Positions 53,729 to 61,597 of a stretch of 64,000 bases of DNA are shown piece after piece; the stretch's first letter is position 1, and each line of letters starts with the position of its first letter. The stretch is from Gimesia chilikensis (GTDB lineage Bacteria; Planctomycetota; Planctomycetia; Planctomycetales; Planctomycetaceae). The position numbers were made by a program, and so were the translations under genes. The DNA is taken from the NCBI RefSeq assembly GCF_007744075.1, contig NZ_CP036266.1:806001-870000 (forward strand), in the 5' to 3' direction. The notes under the pieces were generated by a model. That model was not told the origin of the DNA. It searched no databases and saw only the letters and a list, made by a program, of their open reading frames with translations.

Positions 53729-55609
53729 CTAAATCTGTAACACCATCAACACCAGAATTAACACAGACAGAGTCATCACCAGAATCAATGTCGGAAAGGT
53801 GACCTGGCCGTTCTGCATGTGCAGCAGCAGATCGCCCCAGGCCCGAGGCAGTCGCTCCAGCGAGAACCGACTCAGGCGGGAAACGATCCACTCCTCAGCC
53901 AGGGATACTGTGCGAGCCAGCAACTCCAGTGGTTGAATCAACGCACGGTCCAGCAGCGACATCAGGTAATAATGCGAACGTCCCAACTGCAGCAGGGCCG
54001 GCGGTTCCGTAGTCGCGCTAGAACGGGAACGTCCCACGGTCATCCAGGTAAGGATCATCGCGACCAGCAGAGCCAGACCGAACAGGCTGCACATCAGCCA
54101 GTCATGTTCGAACAGGGGAGGCAGCATTTCCAGCAGAGGTCCCGGCCAGAGAGTCGGCATAAAAGGGAAGGGGATCAGTAACAGGCTTGCCAGCAGACTC
54201 ACCCCCAGTGTCGCACTCCACAGGGCGAGCACCGGGAAGGATGCACCAGTCTTCGAGGATGAGTTTGAATCCGCCAGCGAGAAATAAAATCGCATCAGGC
54301 CTGCAACATATCCCGCCGCAACAGGTACGGTGAGCCAGATAAAGAAGCTGACGCGTAAATCGTCGGTTGAGCCCCACGCCAGAATCAGCGCCGGCAGCAG
54401 CCCCACCAGTCCACAGACCGCCAGCAGGATCAACAACATCATACAGAGTTTAATCGATGCCAGCGCTGCCCTCGGGATTCCATTCTGCTCTTGCCAGGCT
54501 GCCAGTAAAATCAGGATCACCAGGACCAGCAGTTCGAGAACCACCAGTGCCAGCGTGCTGGACAGCGTTCCCACCTGACCCAGTCCCACCGACGCGACCG
54601 CCAGTCCCGCGAGCGTCGCCGTCAACCAGCTCAGGCTGCGATCCGGATGCACATCGCGTGGCAGGCTCAAGGCGGAAAAGAGAGTCAGCAGAGCAGACAG
54701 CGTTCCCAGTTGCACCATCAGTGTGCGGGTTGCTGGGACCGCCTGAATCAGAGGCGCGCAGCGGAGCAACAGGAACAGTCCCGCGGTCATCGCCAGCAGA
54801 TTGATCCCCGCCAGCGAACGTGCCGCCCAGTGCTCCTCCCGACTCACCAGCAGGGCCGAAGCAGGAAACAGGCTCAGGCGAGGCAGGGCGGCAAAGAAGA
54901 GCAACACGCTGATGCCGGGCAGGGCAGTGCGATTGGTTTCCGCAACCTGGGTCAACGCCGCCGGCTGCAGCATCGTAAGAAAATCCAGGCTGGTGAAATT
55001 GGTCTGAACGAGAAATAGTCCCAACAGCAGCATCCCATCCCCCAGCGCATTCCAGCCCCACCAGTGTCGGCGTGCCGTTACCGGAGCGAGTATCGTCCGC
55101 TGGTGCACTTCATGCAGCAGGTTCAGACTCATCGAGAGCAGGCACCAGCAGAAAAAGAGTTGCAGAAAGTTCGTCGCCAGGATGATGCCAGTTGTGGCAC
55201 AGAAGCCCATCAGTAACAGCAAACCCCCAAAGCGCGGCGCAACGGTGTCTGCAGACTCAGCTGAATCGCGCGGACTCAACAACAGCACGCAGAGCATGCC
55301 TGCCGAGACCAGCGTATAGAATGTCAGGCTCAGTGAATCGTAGAGTACACCGATTTCCAGAGGCAGAGATGTTTCCCCGGGAAGCGTCAGCCAGCGGACC
55401 AGGGGGAACGAGTAAGACTGTTCTCCCAGCAGGGGACTGAAGTAACCAGCCGAGGCCACCGCGACCAGTGTCGTGACTGAGACTCCCAGCAGTTCGGGCC
55501 ACCGCGGATTCCCTTTGAGAATGCGACAGGCAACCAGGGCCGACATCACCACCGTGACGAAGGGCACGACCAGTCCGAGTTGCAGTAACAGCGTGATTGT
55601 TTTATCCAC
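53729..55609 (-). CDS. NuoL-like antiporter subunit, divergent
   Basis: A 626-residue protein with about sixteen helices matching NuoL in order. LEIGVLYDSLSLTFYTLVS aligns with the LVLDGLSLTML segment. NFLQLFFCWCLLSMSLNLL aligns with NLLLMYLGWEGVGLCSYLL, so the essential Glu (NuoL E144) is Cys156. NALGDGMLLLGLFL aligns with TRVGDVFLAFALFI. FAALPRLSLFP aligns with GGAVGKSAQLP, so Lys229 becomes Arg244. The His-bearing ALIHAAT segment is lost. The C-terminus keeps a long amphipathic tail (LIQPLELLARTVSLAEEW) and a last helix. It overlaps the NuoK-like gene by 8 bp. Function is unknown, and classical proton translocation is unlikely. Confidence 0.75.
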   Translation of the reverse strand: MDKTITLLLQLGLVVPFVTVVMSALVACRILKGNPRWPELLGVSVTTLVAVASAGYFSPLLGEQSYSFPLVRWLTLPGETSLPLEIGVLYDSLSLTFYTLVSAGMLCVLLLSPRDSAESADTVAPRFGGLLLLMGFCATTGIILATNFLQLFFCWCLLSMSLNLLHEVHQRTILAPVTARRHWWGWNALGDGMLLLGLFLVQTNFTSLDFLTMLQPAALTQVAETNRTALPGISVLLFFAALPRLSLFPASALLVSREEHWAARSLAGINLLAMTAGLFLLLRCAPLIQAVPATRTLMVQLGTLSALLTLFSALSLPRDVHPDRSLSWLTATLAGLAVASVGLGQVGTLSSTLALVVLELLVLVILILLAAWQEQNGIPRAALASIKLCMMLLILLAVCGLVGLLPALILAWGSTDDLRVSFFIWLTVPVAAGYVAGLMRFYFSLADSNSSSKTGASFPVLALWSATLGVSLLASLLLIPFPFMPTLWPGPLLEMLPPLFEHDWLMCSLFGLALLVAMILTWMTVGRSRSSATTEPPALLQLGRSHYYLMSLLDRALIQPLELLARTVSLAEEWIVSRLSRFSLERLPRAWGDLLLHMQNGQVTFPTLILVMTLSVLILVLMVLQI

Positions 55610-55940
55610 CAGACCCGGCCCCCCTTTCCACGGGGGACTTCGTTTCCGCAGGGGTATCAGTATCAGGTGATTTACGGCGCAGGCTGAGTACCGCCAGCGC
55701 AGCGGCAGGCAGCATCACCAGAAACAGGACGAACAGAAAAAACACCGTCTGTGCCCGCGAACCCTGATACTCTGCAAACGCCGCCAGCATGAGGCCCGCT
55801 CCCTGCAGCCAGATCAGCAGCGAAAAGACGGTCGCCAGGCGATGCCGTTGCAGTAGCATTCCCAGGTAGCCGACTGCGATCAGGATGATCCCGATCATCA
55901 GATTCTGGTGGAGGACGGCGGTGGCCTGCAGCAGGATCAT
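55602..55940 (-). CDS. NuoK-like subunit, divergent
   Basis: A 112-residue protein with three helices, the size and layout of NuoK. ILIAVGYLGMLLQRHRLATV aligns with NuoK helix 1 and loop (LFVLGLTGLVIRRNLLFML). The two membrane Glu residues required in NuoK are replaced: E36 corresponds to Leu42 (SLLIWLQGAGL) and E72 to Leu77 (LVMLPAAALAVL). A polar C-terminal tail (SPDTDTPAETKSP) is added. It overlaps the NuoJ-like gene by 4 bp upstream and the NuoL-like gene by 8 bp downstream, placing it exactly where nuoK sits in complex-I operons. An MrpC-like origin is less likely, because the J-K-L-M order fits Nuo. Confidence 0.68.
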   Translation of the reverse strand: MILLQATAVLHQNLMIGIILIAVGYLGMLLQRHRLATVFSLLIWLQGAGLMLAAFAEYQGSRAQTVFFLFVLFLVMLPAAALAVLSLRRKSPDTDTPAETKSPVERGAGSGG

Positions 55941-56743
55941 GCGTTCCCTCCCGGTTCCTCTGTCTGTGAAACGCGGGACGCCCGCGGGGAAAAGACCAGC
56001 CAGGTCATGCCCTCAAAGACCAGCAGCACGAAGCAGAGCAGAAGCAGCAACGTCGGCCAGTGTTGACTGAATAACCGGGGCAGCAGTTCCGGTAAGGAGA
56101 GCCCGGTCCATTCTGATTTCGGTACGGGTGTCACTTCGGCTCCCGGCCCCCAGTCCCGCTGGACCACCCACAGACAGACGCATAACAGAAATCCACATGC
56201 CAGGCAGGCCAGCAGCGGTTCGCGGAATGCGCCCTCTTCGTCCTGCTCTGCCGAGACTGTTTCGGATGATTCCTCATCGATGCAGTTGTGATAACAGAGC
56301 AACAGGATCAGACCTCCCAGAGTCAGCCAGCTGAGAATCATCAGCGGAGGCATGTGAGCCTGGAGAAATAATAATCCACTGGAGAGCAGAGAAACCGACG
56401 CAGCGCCCAGGGCCCATCTCATTCGCGAAGCGAGTACTGCGGCCGCACCACTGACGATGACCAGCGTACCTACGGGAATCGGACTGAATAACGCCAGCAA
56501 CGACTCCGCATTGCCTTCGGTCTTGAAAGAGAAGGGGGCTCCGAACCAATAGAGCAGGATCAGCAGTGCCCCGATTGAGAGCAACGGCCAGCCCCAGCGG
56601 CGAGCCGTCTCCGGTGCCTGATGTGTCGTTAAATTCAGATAACCATACACGCCCGTCAGCATCAGTAGAATCAGGACCGCCAGTGTTAAAAACAGCAGGT
56701 TATCCGCGGTGCCGGGCAGGTAGAATAACAGCTCGTCGATCAT
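55937..56743 (-). CDS. NuoJ-like subunit with N-terminal extension
   Basis: A 268-residue membrane protein. Residues about 88-155 align with NuoJ helices 1-3: IPVGTLVIVSGAAAVLASRM, then LGAASVSLLSSGLLFL, then PLMILSWLTLGGLILLL. In the last, NuoJ has ALEIIVYAGAIMVLF, so the conserved Glu becomes Met135 and the Tyr becomes Trp. After an acidic loop come two more helices, including HWPTLLLLLCFVLLVFEG, like NuoJ helix 5. An extra 85 residues with two helices precede the NuoJ core. The ATG at 56743 has GGGGAGG upstream; the frame is open earlier, but that part is antisense-like. It overlaps its neighbours by 4 bp on both sides. Confidence 0.62.
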   Translation of the reverse strand: MIDELLFYLPGTADNLLFLTLAVLILLMLTGVYGYLNLTTHQAPETARRWGWPLLSIGALLILLYWFGAPFSFKTEGNAESLLALFSPIPVGTLVIVSGAAAVLASRMRWALGAASVSLLSSGLLFLQAHMPPLMILSWLTLGGLILLLCYHNCIDEESSETVSAEQDEEGAFREPLLACLACGFLLCVCLWVVQRDWGPGAEVTPVPKSEWTGLSLPELLPRLFSQHWPTLLLLLCFVLLVFEGMTWLVFSPRASRVSQTEEPGGNA

Positions 56744-57780
56744 GGCTGAACCTCCCCTGCAGGCTGTACTTCCGCGTGTGCGTTCGTGGAAGCGGGGAAC
56801 GGAAACCGAGGCAGCACAAAGCCCCACCAGATCGCCAGCAGGCTGAAGTTGAGCAGCAGATGCATGTAATGGTCTGACATGCCCAATACATGAAACGCCA
56901 GAAACGAAGCGGAAACCGCAACCAGCGACAGCCAGAGCAACAGCTTCCACAGCGCTTCCGGATCATAGCCGGGACGTCGTTTCAGAAAACGGATCAGTCG
57001 ATAATGGACTCCCACCAGCACCAGGGGCAGGGCGGGAAACAAACCAAATCGCATGACAATCTGCAGCACGCTCATCTCCTCGCGCGGGCTGAAGCAGGTC
57101 AGGCTGAGGATGATGATAGACATCACGAAGACGGTGTTAAAAAGATGCAATTCGCGAATCCAGTGCTGTACCGGCCGGACAGGTTTGGGTGCCTGGGCAT
57201 TGACGAGAATCACAGGGCCGGTCAGCGACAGGAACAGCGCCAGCATTCCCACTGGTTGTATCAGCAGCAACCAGACAGTGGAGGTCGCGCCGCTCGTAGC
57301 CTGTTCCGCATGCACGGGGAGATAGGCTGCCACCGAGGCGAAAGACAGCAGCAGCGGGAGCCAGAAATATCCATTGAGTAGCAATCCCGACAGCGGGTGC
57401 CTCTGTCGCTCGGTTACCGCCAGACTGATATGCCCCGCTGCCTGTAGCAGTACGAACAATCCCAGATACATCATCGGTGCATAGCGGCACGTCACGAGCC
57501 CGGTCGCTTCGACCGGTTCACTCCGTATGGACCACATGTTGGTGATATAACCGGGGAGAAAAGCAATGGTCAGCAGACCGCAGGTCAGTGAGAACAGCAG
57601 CAGACAGCGTTCGCTCCGTTGAGTGATCTCTGCCTGGGAACGGGCAACCCGCTTCACTGCGAGTTGCAGTCGCGTTTTGGCGGAGGCGTTCAGGGGAGAC
57701 CAGGCCGTCTCTGCCAATAGCAGCGAGATAAACAGAAACACGAGCGTGCTCATCAGGAACAGGGGAATCTGCCACAGCAT
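56740..57780 (-). CDS. NuoH-like subunit, divergent
   Basis: A 346-residue protein with about eight helices, resembling NuoH at both ends. QLAVKRVARSQAEITQRSER followed by a helix resembles the cytoplasmic loop of NuoH. YLGLFVLLQAAGHISLAVTE resembles helix 2. RRPGYDPEALWKLLLWLSL, near residues 270-290, resembles the [20 protein letters not shown] end of NuoH. The quinone-site loop HRHPFDQPEAEQEL is absent; in its place is NAQAPKPVRPVQHWIREL. The surface that binds quinone and the NuoB/NuoD subunits therefore appears lost. It overlaps the NuoA-like gene by one base and the NuoJ-like gene by four. The assignment is by position plus partial sequence match. Confidence 0.6.
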   Translation of the reverse strand: MLWQIPLFLMSTLVFLFISLLLAETAWSPLNASAKTRLQLAVKRVARSQAEITQRSERCLLLFSLTCGLLTIAFLPGYITNMWSIRSEPVEATGLVTCRYAPMMYLGLFVLLQAAGHISLAVTERQRHPLSGLLLNGYFWLPLLLSFASVAAYLPVHAEQATSGATSTVWLLLIQPVGMLALFLSLTGPVILVNAQAPKPVRPVQHWIRELHLFNTVFVMSIIILSLTCFSPREEMSVLQIVMRFGLFPALPLVLVGVHYRLIRFLKRRPGYDPEALWKLLLWLSLVAVSASFLAFHVLGMSDHYMHLLLNFSLLAIWWGFVLPRFPFPASTNAHAEVQPAGEVQP

Positions 57781-58208
57781 CAGGTGGCCTCCGTCGGATT
57801 CGAATCATCGGCGGACGCTGGTTCCTGTTTCGCATAGATCGTCAATTCAGGAGCAGAGGGCACCGGTGCGGTCTGCGGCTTTTTCGGTGCGGTCAGCATG
57901 CCCGACCAGAGTGCCATACCCCAGGTCAGGAGCAGGGCCGCTCCCAGAGTCCAGGTGATCGGGTTCCGCAGTGAGGTTGTCTGCACGCTGATTCCCAGTA
58001 CCAGCAGCAGAATACAGACGGCTATCAATACGGTCGTAAAGTTCCAGTACAGCGCGTGCTGTGGTGCTTCATAAGGGCCGGCACACGACACGGAGTCTTC
58101 GACGATTGATTCGGACTCGTCGCGAAACCATTTCTGAATGGTCCACCAGACAGCCAGCGCCGTCAGCGAAGCAGTCAGCAGTAATATCAGAAAGGTGAAC
58201 CAATCCAT
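57780..58208 (-). CDS. NuoA-like three-helix subunit, divergent
   Basis: A 142-residue protein with three helices, probably the first gene of the operon. Its layout follows NuoA: helix 1 (WFTFLILLLTASLTALAVWW), an acidic cytoplasmic loop containing SCAGPYE (41-47) in the place of the NuoA FESG/YECG motif, then helices at about 57-75 and 87-105. NuoA's conserved FDVE in helix 2 is replaced by uncharged LLVLG. A Pro/Ala-rich tail follows. Sequence similarity alone is weak, and the identity rests mainly on position before a NuoH-like gene. ATG at 58208 was chosen because the upstream open frame is not membrane-like. It is divergent from the cyclotransferase-like gene. Confidence 0.45.
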   Translation of the reverse strand: MDWFTFLILLLTASLTALAVWWTIQKWFRDESESIVEDSVSCAGPYEAPQHALYWNFTTVLIAVCILLLVLGISVQTTSLRNPITWTLGAALLLTWGMALWSGMLTAPKKPQTAPVPSAPELTIYAKQEPASADDSNPTEAT

Positions 58209-58460
58209 GGTGGGCTTTCGACGAAATGCGGAATAGCAGCCGGGAACGCAGGTGACCGAACTCTTGATAGGTACCAATTTTAAGTGAAATCGAGGACGAA
58301 GCGAAGCGACTCGCCTCCTGCAAATCTTCCAATTCAGGAAATGAATGTGCGGCGCCACTTTACAGTAGACGCCCACCTGCCAACAATGCTACCGGTCGAG
58401 CATGCGGATCTGTCGGCACCGGTTGAACGAGATCCCGCTGCGTCCGGGGAAGGCACTCTC

Positions 58461-58841
58461 ATGAATGATGAATCACAGACTCTGATCTTTGTCTACGGCA
58501 CTCTCAAGCGGGGGTTCTGTCGGGCTCCGTTTCTGTCTGATCAGCAGTTTCTGGACGAAGCATGTACCGCGCCCCGTTACGCACTCTATGATTGTGGCGC
58601 GTACCCCGCACTGGTTAAAGACAACATCACAGGCATCCGCATTCAGGGCGAACTGTGGCGCGTGGATGCACGGGGGCTGGAAGTCCTTGATGAAGTCGAA
58701 GGGGTTGCCGAACAACTCTATGCCCGGGAAAGCATTGAACTCGAGTCGCCGCTGATTTCCACGGGAGTGCAGGCTTACTTCTATCTGCCCGATGTCTCGC
58801 AGCTGCCCCGTCTGGGAGATTGCTGGACCCGACAGACCTGA
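58461..58841 (+). CDS. Gamma-glutamylcyclotransferase-like (AIG2/GGCT fold) protein
   Basis: A 126-residue GGCT-fold protein. LIFVYGTLKRGFCRAPFL (residues 8-25) is the family's substrate-binding loop YGTLxxG. YALYDCGAYPALV and GIRIQGELWRVD follow, then LEVLDEVEGVAEQLYARE, containing the catalytic-acid region (usually LDxxEG.....Y.R). Enzymes of this fold release 5-oxoproline from gamma-glutamyl amines, dipeptides or glutathione; the substrate here is unknown. The ATG at 58461 gives the compact family length; an open extension upstream was rejected. It heads a five-gene collinear run with short gaps. Confidence 0.82.
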   Translation: MNDESQTLIFVYGTLKRGFCRAPFLSDQQFLDEACTAPRYALYDCGAYPALVKDNITGIRIQGELWRVDARGLEVLDEVEGVAEQLYARESIELESPLISTGVQAYFYLPDVSQLPRLGDCWTRQT

Positions 58842-58924
58842 ATTTCCATGGGAGACGCTTGTGATTTTTCGTTCAGCGCCTCACAATGGCGCTGCTGACT
58901 CAAATCGCTTTTGGAGAACCCGTC

Positions 58925-59398
58925 ATGTCTGCGCCCACCAAAGCCCGCAGAACCGTATCCTACGCATCGTTACAGGAAATTGCTGACGACGCACAACGTC
59001 TCCATGCTGCTGGTGCCCCCACCACGGGAAACTGGTCGCAGGGGCAGATCTATGATCATCTGGCACGATTGATGGATGGCTCTCTGGACGGCTTCGACTT
59101 CACCGCTGCCTGGCCGTTACGCAAGATTTCGAAGTGGATTTTCAAACCACTGATTTTCAAGAAAGGCATGCCCGCCGGTTTCAAATTGAAAGGGGATGCC
59201 GGCAGAGTCCTCCTTCCAGATCCAGTCGCAGACCAGGCGGGGCTCGATCATCTGTTGCAGGCGATTTACCGTCTGCAGAACGAATCGCAGCGTCACCCCA
59301 GCCCCGTGCTCGAGGAACTGACCCGCGAAGAGTGGGATCTGCTGCATCGTCGACACGCCGAACTGCACATGAGTTTCATCGCCGAACCGGAAGCCTGA
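58925..59398 (+). CDS. DUF1569 (DinB-like) protein
   Basis: A 157-residue soluble protein of the DUF1569 group, related to the DinB four-helix metal-binding fold. Typical features are LQEIADDAQRLHAAG, GNWSQGQIYDHLARLMDGSL with a His likely to bind metal, KKGMPAGFKLKG, and HPSPVLEELTREEWDLLHRR followed by HAELHMSF, carrying the C-terminal His residues. The ATG at 58925 is preceded by GGAG at 8 bases; an in-frame ATG at 58886 would add an implausible segment. Function is unknown; thiol-dependent S-transferase-like roles are suggested for DinB relatives. It lies between the cyclotransferase-like gene and a small membrane protein gene. Confidence 0.78.
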   Translation: MSAPTKARRTVSYASLQEIADDAQRLHAAGAPTTGNWSQGQIYDHLARLMDGSLDGFDFTAAWPLRKISKWIFKPLIFKKGMPAGFKLKGDAGRVLLPDPVADQAGLDHLLQAIYRLQNESQRHPSPVLEELTREEWDLLHRRHAELHMSFIAEPEA

Positions 59399-59422
59399 CC
59401 TCCCACCCCATCGAGGATCGAC

Positions 59423-59812
59423 GTGGACGACGAACCGAATTCTCCCCCAACGGAGCCCGCACGACCGAAAACATTCGACGAACGCCTCCGCAGTTGGAGC
59501 CTGCTCAAGCGTCTGCTGCTCGCCTTCTGTCTGCTCACTGCATCTTACATCACAGCGGCGGGTACCGGATTGATGATCCTGCTCATGCTGGCTTTCTCGA
59601 CTGACGGCTGCCAGCACTTTCCCGATATGCTCGGCTTCTTCGTCTTTCAGTTTCCCATTTACGCACTGGGAATCTGTACCGCCCTGCCGGCCCTGTTTCT
59701 GGCCTGTGCCTGTTCAATCCGCTGGATCGTAGGCTCGATCTTTTTCTGCGTGGGTCTTTGTGCGTTCTGGCTTGTGGGGGGCTTCATCGCAATCGTGATG
59801 GCCTGTCAGTAG
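59423..59812 (+). CDS. Small membrane protein of unknown function
   Basis: A 129-residue protein starting at GTG with GAGG 7 bases upstream. A polar, Pro-rich N-terminus (DDEPNSPPTEPARP) and a basic stretch (RSWSLLKR) lead into three hydrophobic helices at about 30-55, 70-92 and 98-127. Several Cys residues occur in the helices (ACACS). No family is recognised. Its spacing (24 bp after the DUF1569 gene, 76 bp before the reductase gene) suggests co-transcription. Confidence 0.65.
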   Translation: MDDEPNSPPTEPARPKTFDERLRSWSLLKRLLLAFCLLTASYITAAGTGLMILLMLAFSTDGCQHFPDMLGFFVFQFPIYALGICTALPALFLACACSIRWIVGSIFFCVGLCAFWLVGGFIAIVMACQ

Positions 59813-59888
59813 AGGTATCCGCCCGCGGCGTCTATAATGCCGCTGCAGTGATCTAATGACACACAGTGAATGACCGGAAAGGGATGCA

Positions 59889-61559
59889 ATGGCAGAGTCG
59901 CAGGGAAACAGAATCATCGTCGTGGGAGGAGTCGCAGGGGGCGCCAGTGCTGCAGCCCGGGCACGTCGCTGCGATGAACACGCGGAAATTATTCTGTTTG
60001 AGAAAGACGAATACGTCTCTTTCGCCAACTGTGGTCTGCCCTATTTTATCGGCGAGGAAATCACCGAACGCAGCAAGCTGCTCGTCGCGACACCCGAGCT
60101 GTTTCGAAACCGCTTTAACATCGATGTCCGCACCCGGCACCTGGTACAATCAGTCAACGTCGAAAACAAAACCGTCTCGGTTCTCAATCGGGAGTCGGGT
60201 GAGGTGAGCGAAGAGCCCTGGGATCGGCTGATTCTCTCTACCGGTGCGGCCCCGATCACGCCCCCTTTGCCGGGCATCGAATCCGAAAACGTATTCACAC
60301 TCCGTAATCTGAACGACGCAGATGCCATCAAGGCCTTTATCGCGGAGCACGGCTGCCAGAAAGCGGTCGTGGTGGGGGCCGGCTTTATCGGACTGGAGAT
60401 GGTGGAACAGCTGCATCATCTGAAACTGGAGACAGATCTGGTCGAACTGCAGCCCCAGGTCCTGCCTCCACTCGATCCGGAAATGGCCCGCCTCGTTCAG
60501 AACGAACTGATCGATCACGACATCAAGGTGCATCTGGGAACAGCCGTCGTGACGATCCAGACTGAAAACAACACAGCCACCGGAGTCGAACTCGGTAACG
60601 GAACACAGATCGCTGCAGACCTGGTCATCCTGGGAATCGGCGTTTCCCCGGCGATTGAACTGGCCCAGGCCGCAGGCATTGAAATCGGCGCACGGGGCGG
60701 CATTGCCGTGAATGACTTCATGCAGACATCGCATCCAGACGTTTACGCGGTCGGCGACGCCGTCGAATATCAGCACGGCGTTCTGGGAACACCCCAGCGC
60801 ATTCCGCTCGCCGGTCCCGCGAATCGCGCCGGACGTATCGCCGGTCAACATGCCGCCAGCACCTCGGCCGACCCGATGATTGCCCCCATGGGAACGGCCA
60901 TTGTCCGTGTCTTTGGTATCACCGCAGCGTTGACGGGACTCAGTAAAAAGTTCGCGGAACTCACTCAACGTAAAAATCGTTCCATCATCGTTGTCGGCAA
61001 ACATCACGCCGGCTATTTCCCCGGAGCCCAGCAGCTGTTTCTCAAGCTGACCTACGATCCTGAATCAGAGCGGATTCTGGGCGCCCAGTCTGTCGGTCGT
61101 GAAGGCGTCGATAAACGTATCGATGTGATCGCCACTGCGATGAAGTTTAAAGGCACCGTCCGCGATCTGGCCGGTGTCGATCTCTGTTATGCTCCGCCCT
61201 TCGGTTCGGCCAAGGATCCGGTCCACATAGCGGCGTTCGTTGCCTGCAACGATCTGGATGAGCTGACCCGCATCATCGAAGTCGATGCCGACCTCTCTGC
61301 TTATCAGATTCTCGATGTCCGTTCCCAACAGGAAGTCGACACGTTCCGCTTCCCCGAGATTACGCACATTCCCGTCGACGAACTCCGCGGTAGGCTGGGT
61401 GAACTCGATGCGTCGCGGCCGATCATCACCGTCTGCCATTCCGGGATGCGGGCTTATATCGCCGCCCGGATCCTGCAGCAGTCGGGTTTCGAAGACGTCC
61501 ACAATCTCACCGGCGGCATGCTCATGCAACGCTTCGCCCGACCGGAGCTGTTTGAATAA
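59889..61559 (+). CDS. CoA-disulfide-reductase-type flavoprotein with C-terminal rhodanese domain
   Basis: A 556-residue pyridine nucleotide-disulfide oxidoreductase. The FAD-binding Rossmann motif VVGGVAGGASAAARAR is at 11-26. The single redox Cys of the CoADR family is in FANCGLPYF (Cys48). A second Rossmann motif for NAD(P)H, VVGAGFIGLEM, lies near residue 160, and DVYAVGDA binds FAD near 283. The dimerisation domain includes KHHAGYFPGA. From about 470 the rhodanese domain has ILDVRSQQEVD and active-site Cys516 in TVCHSGMRAY. Fused proteins of this type reduce CoA disulfide or persulfides and polysulfides in the cytoplasm. AAGGG precedes the ATG. The GltS-type gene follows after 38 bp. Confidence 0.92.
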   Translation: MAESQGNRIIVVGGVAGGASAAARARRCDEHAEIILFEKDEYVSFANCGLPYFIGEEITERSKLLVATPELFRNRFNIDVRTRHLVQSVNVENKTVSVLNRESGEVSEEPWDRLILSTGAAPITPPLPGIESENVFTLRNLNDADAIKAFIAEHGCQKAVVVGAGFIGLEMVEQLHHLKLETDLVELQPQVLPPLDPEMARLVQNELIDHDIKVHLGTAVVTIQTENNTATGVELGNGTQIAADLVILGIGVSPAIELAQAAGIEIGARGGIAVNDFMQTSHPDVYAVGDAVEYQHGVLGTPQRIPLAGPANRAGRIAGQHAASTSADPMIAPMGTAIVRVFGITAALTGLSKKFAELTQRKNRSIIVVGKHHAGYFPGAQQLFLKLTYDPESERILGAQSVGREGVDKRIDVIATAMKFKGTVRDLAGVDLCYAPPFGSAKDPVHIAAFVACNDLDELTRIIEVDADLSAYQILDVRSQQEVDTFRFPEITHIPVDELRGRLGELDASRPIITVCHSGMRAYIAARILQQSGFEDVHNLTGGMLMQRFARPELFE

Positions 61560-61597
61560 TTTATCCTGCTCAATAATCTGGAAACCCACACCACACG

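Noticed and set aside
52053..58208. Considered as an Mrp antiporter or DabAB carbon-uptake system.
   Set aside because: There are no MrpE/F/G-like genes and no DUF2309 partner, and the H- and J-like genes plus the A-H-J-K-L-M order point to complex I.
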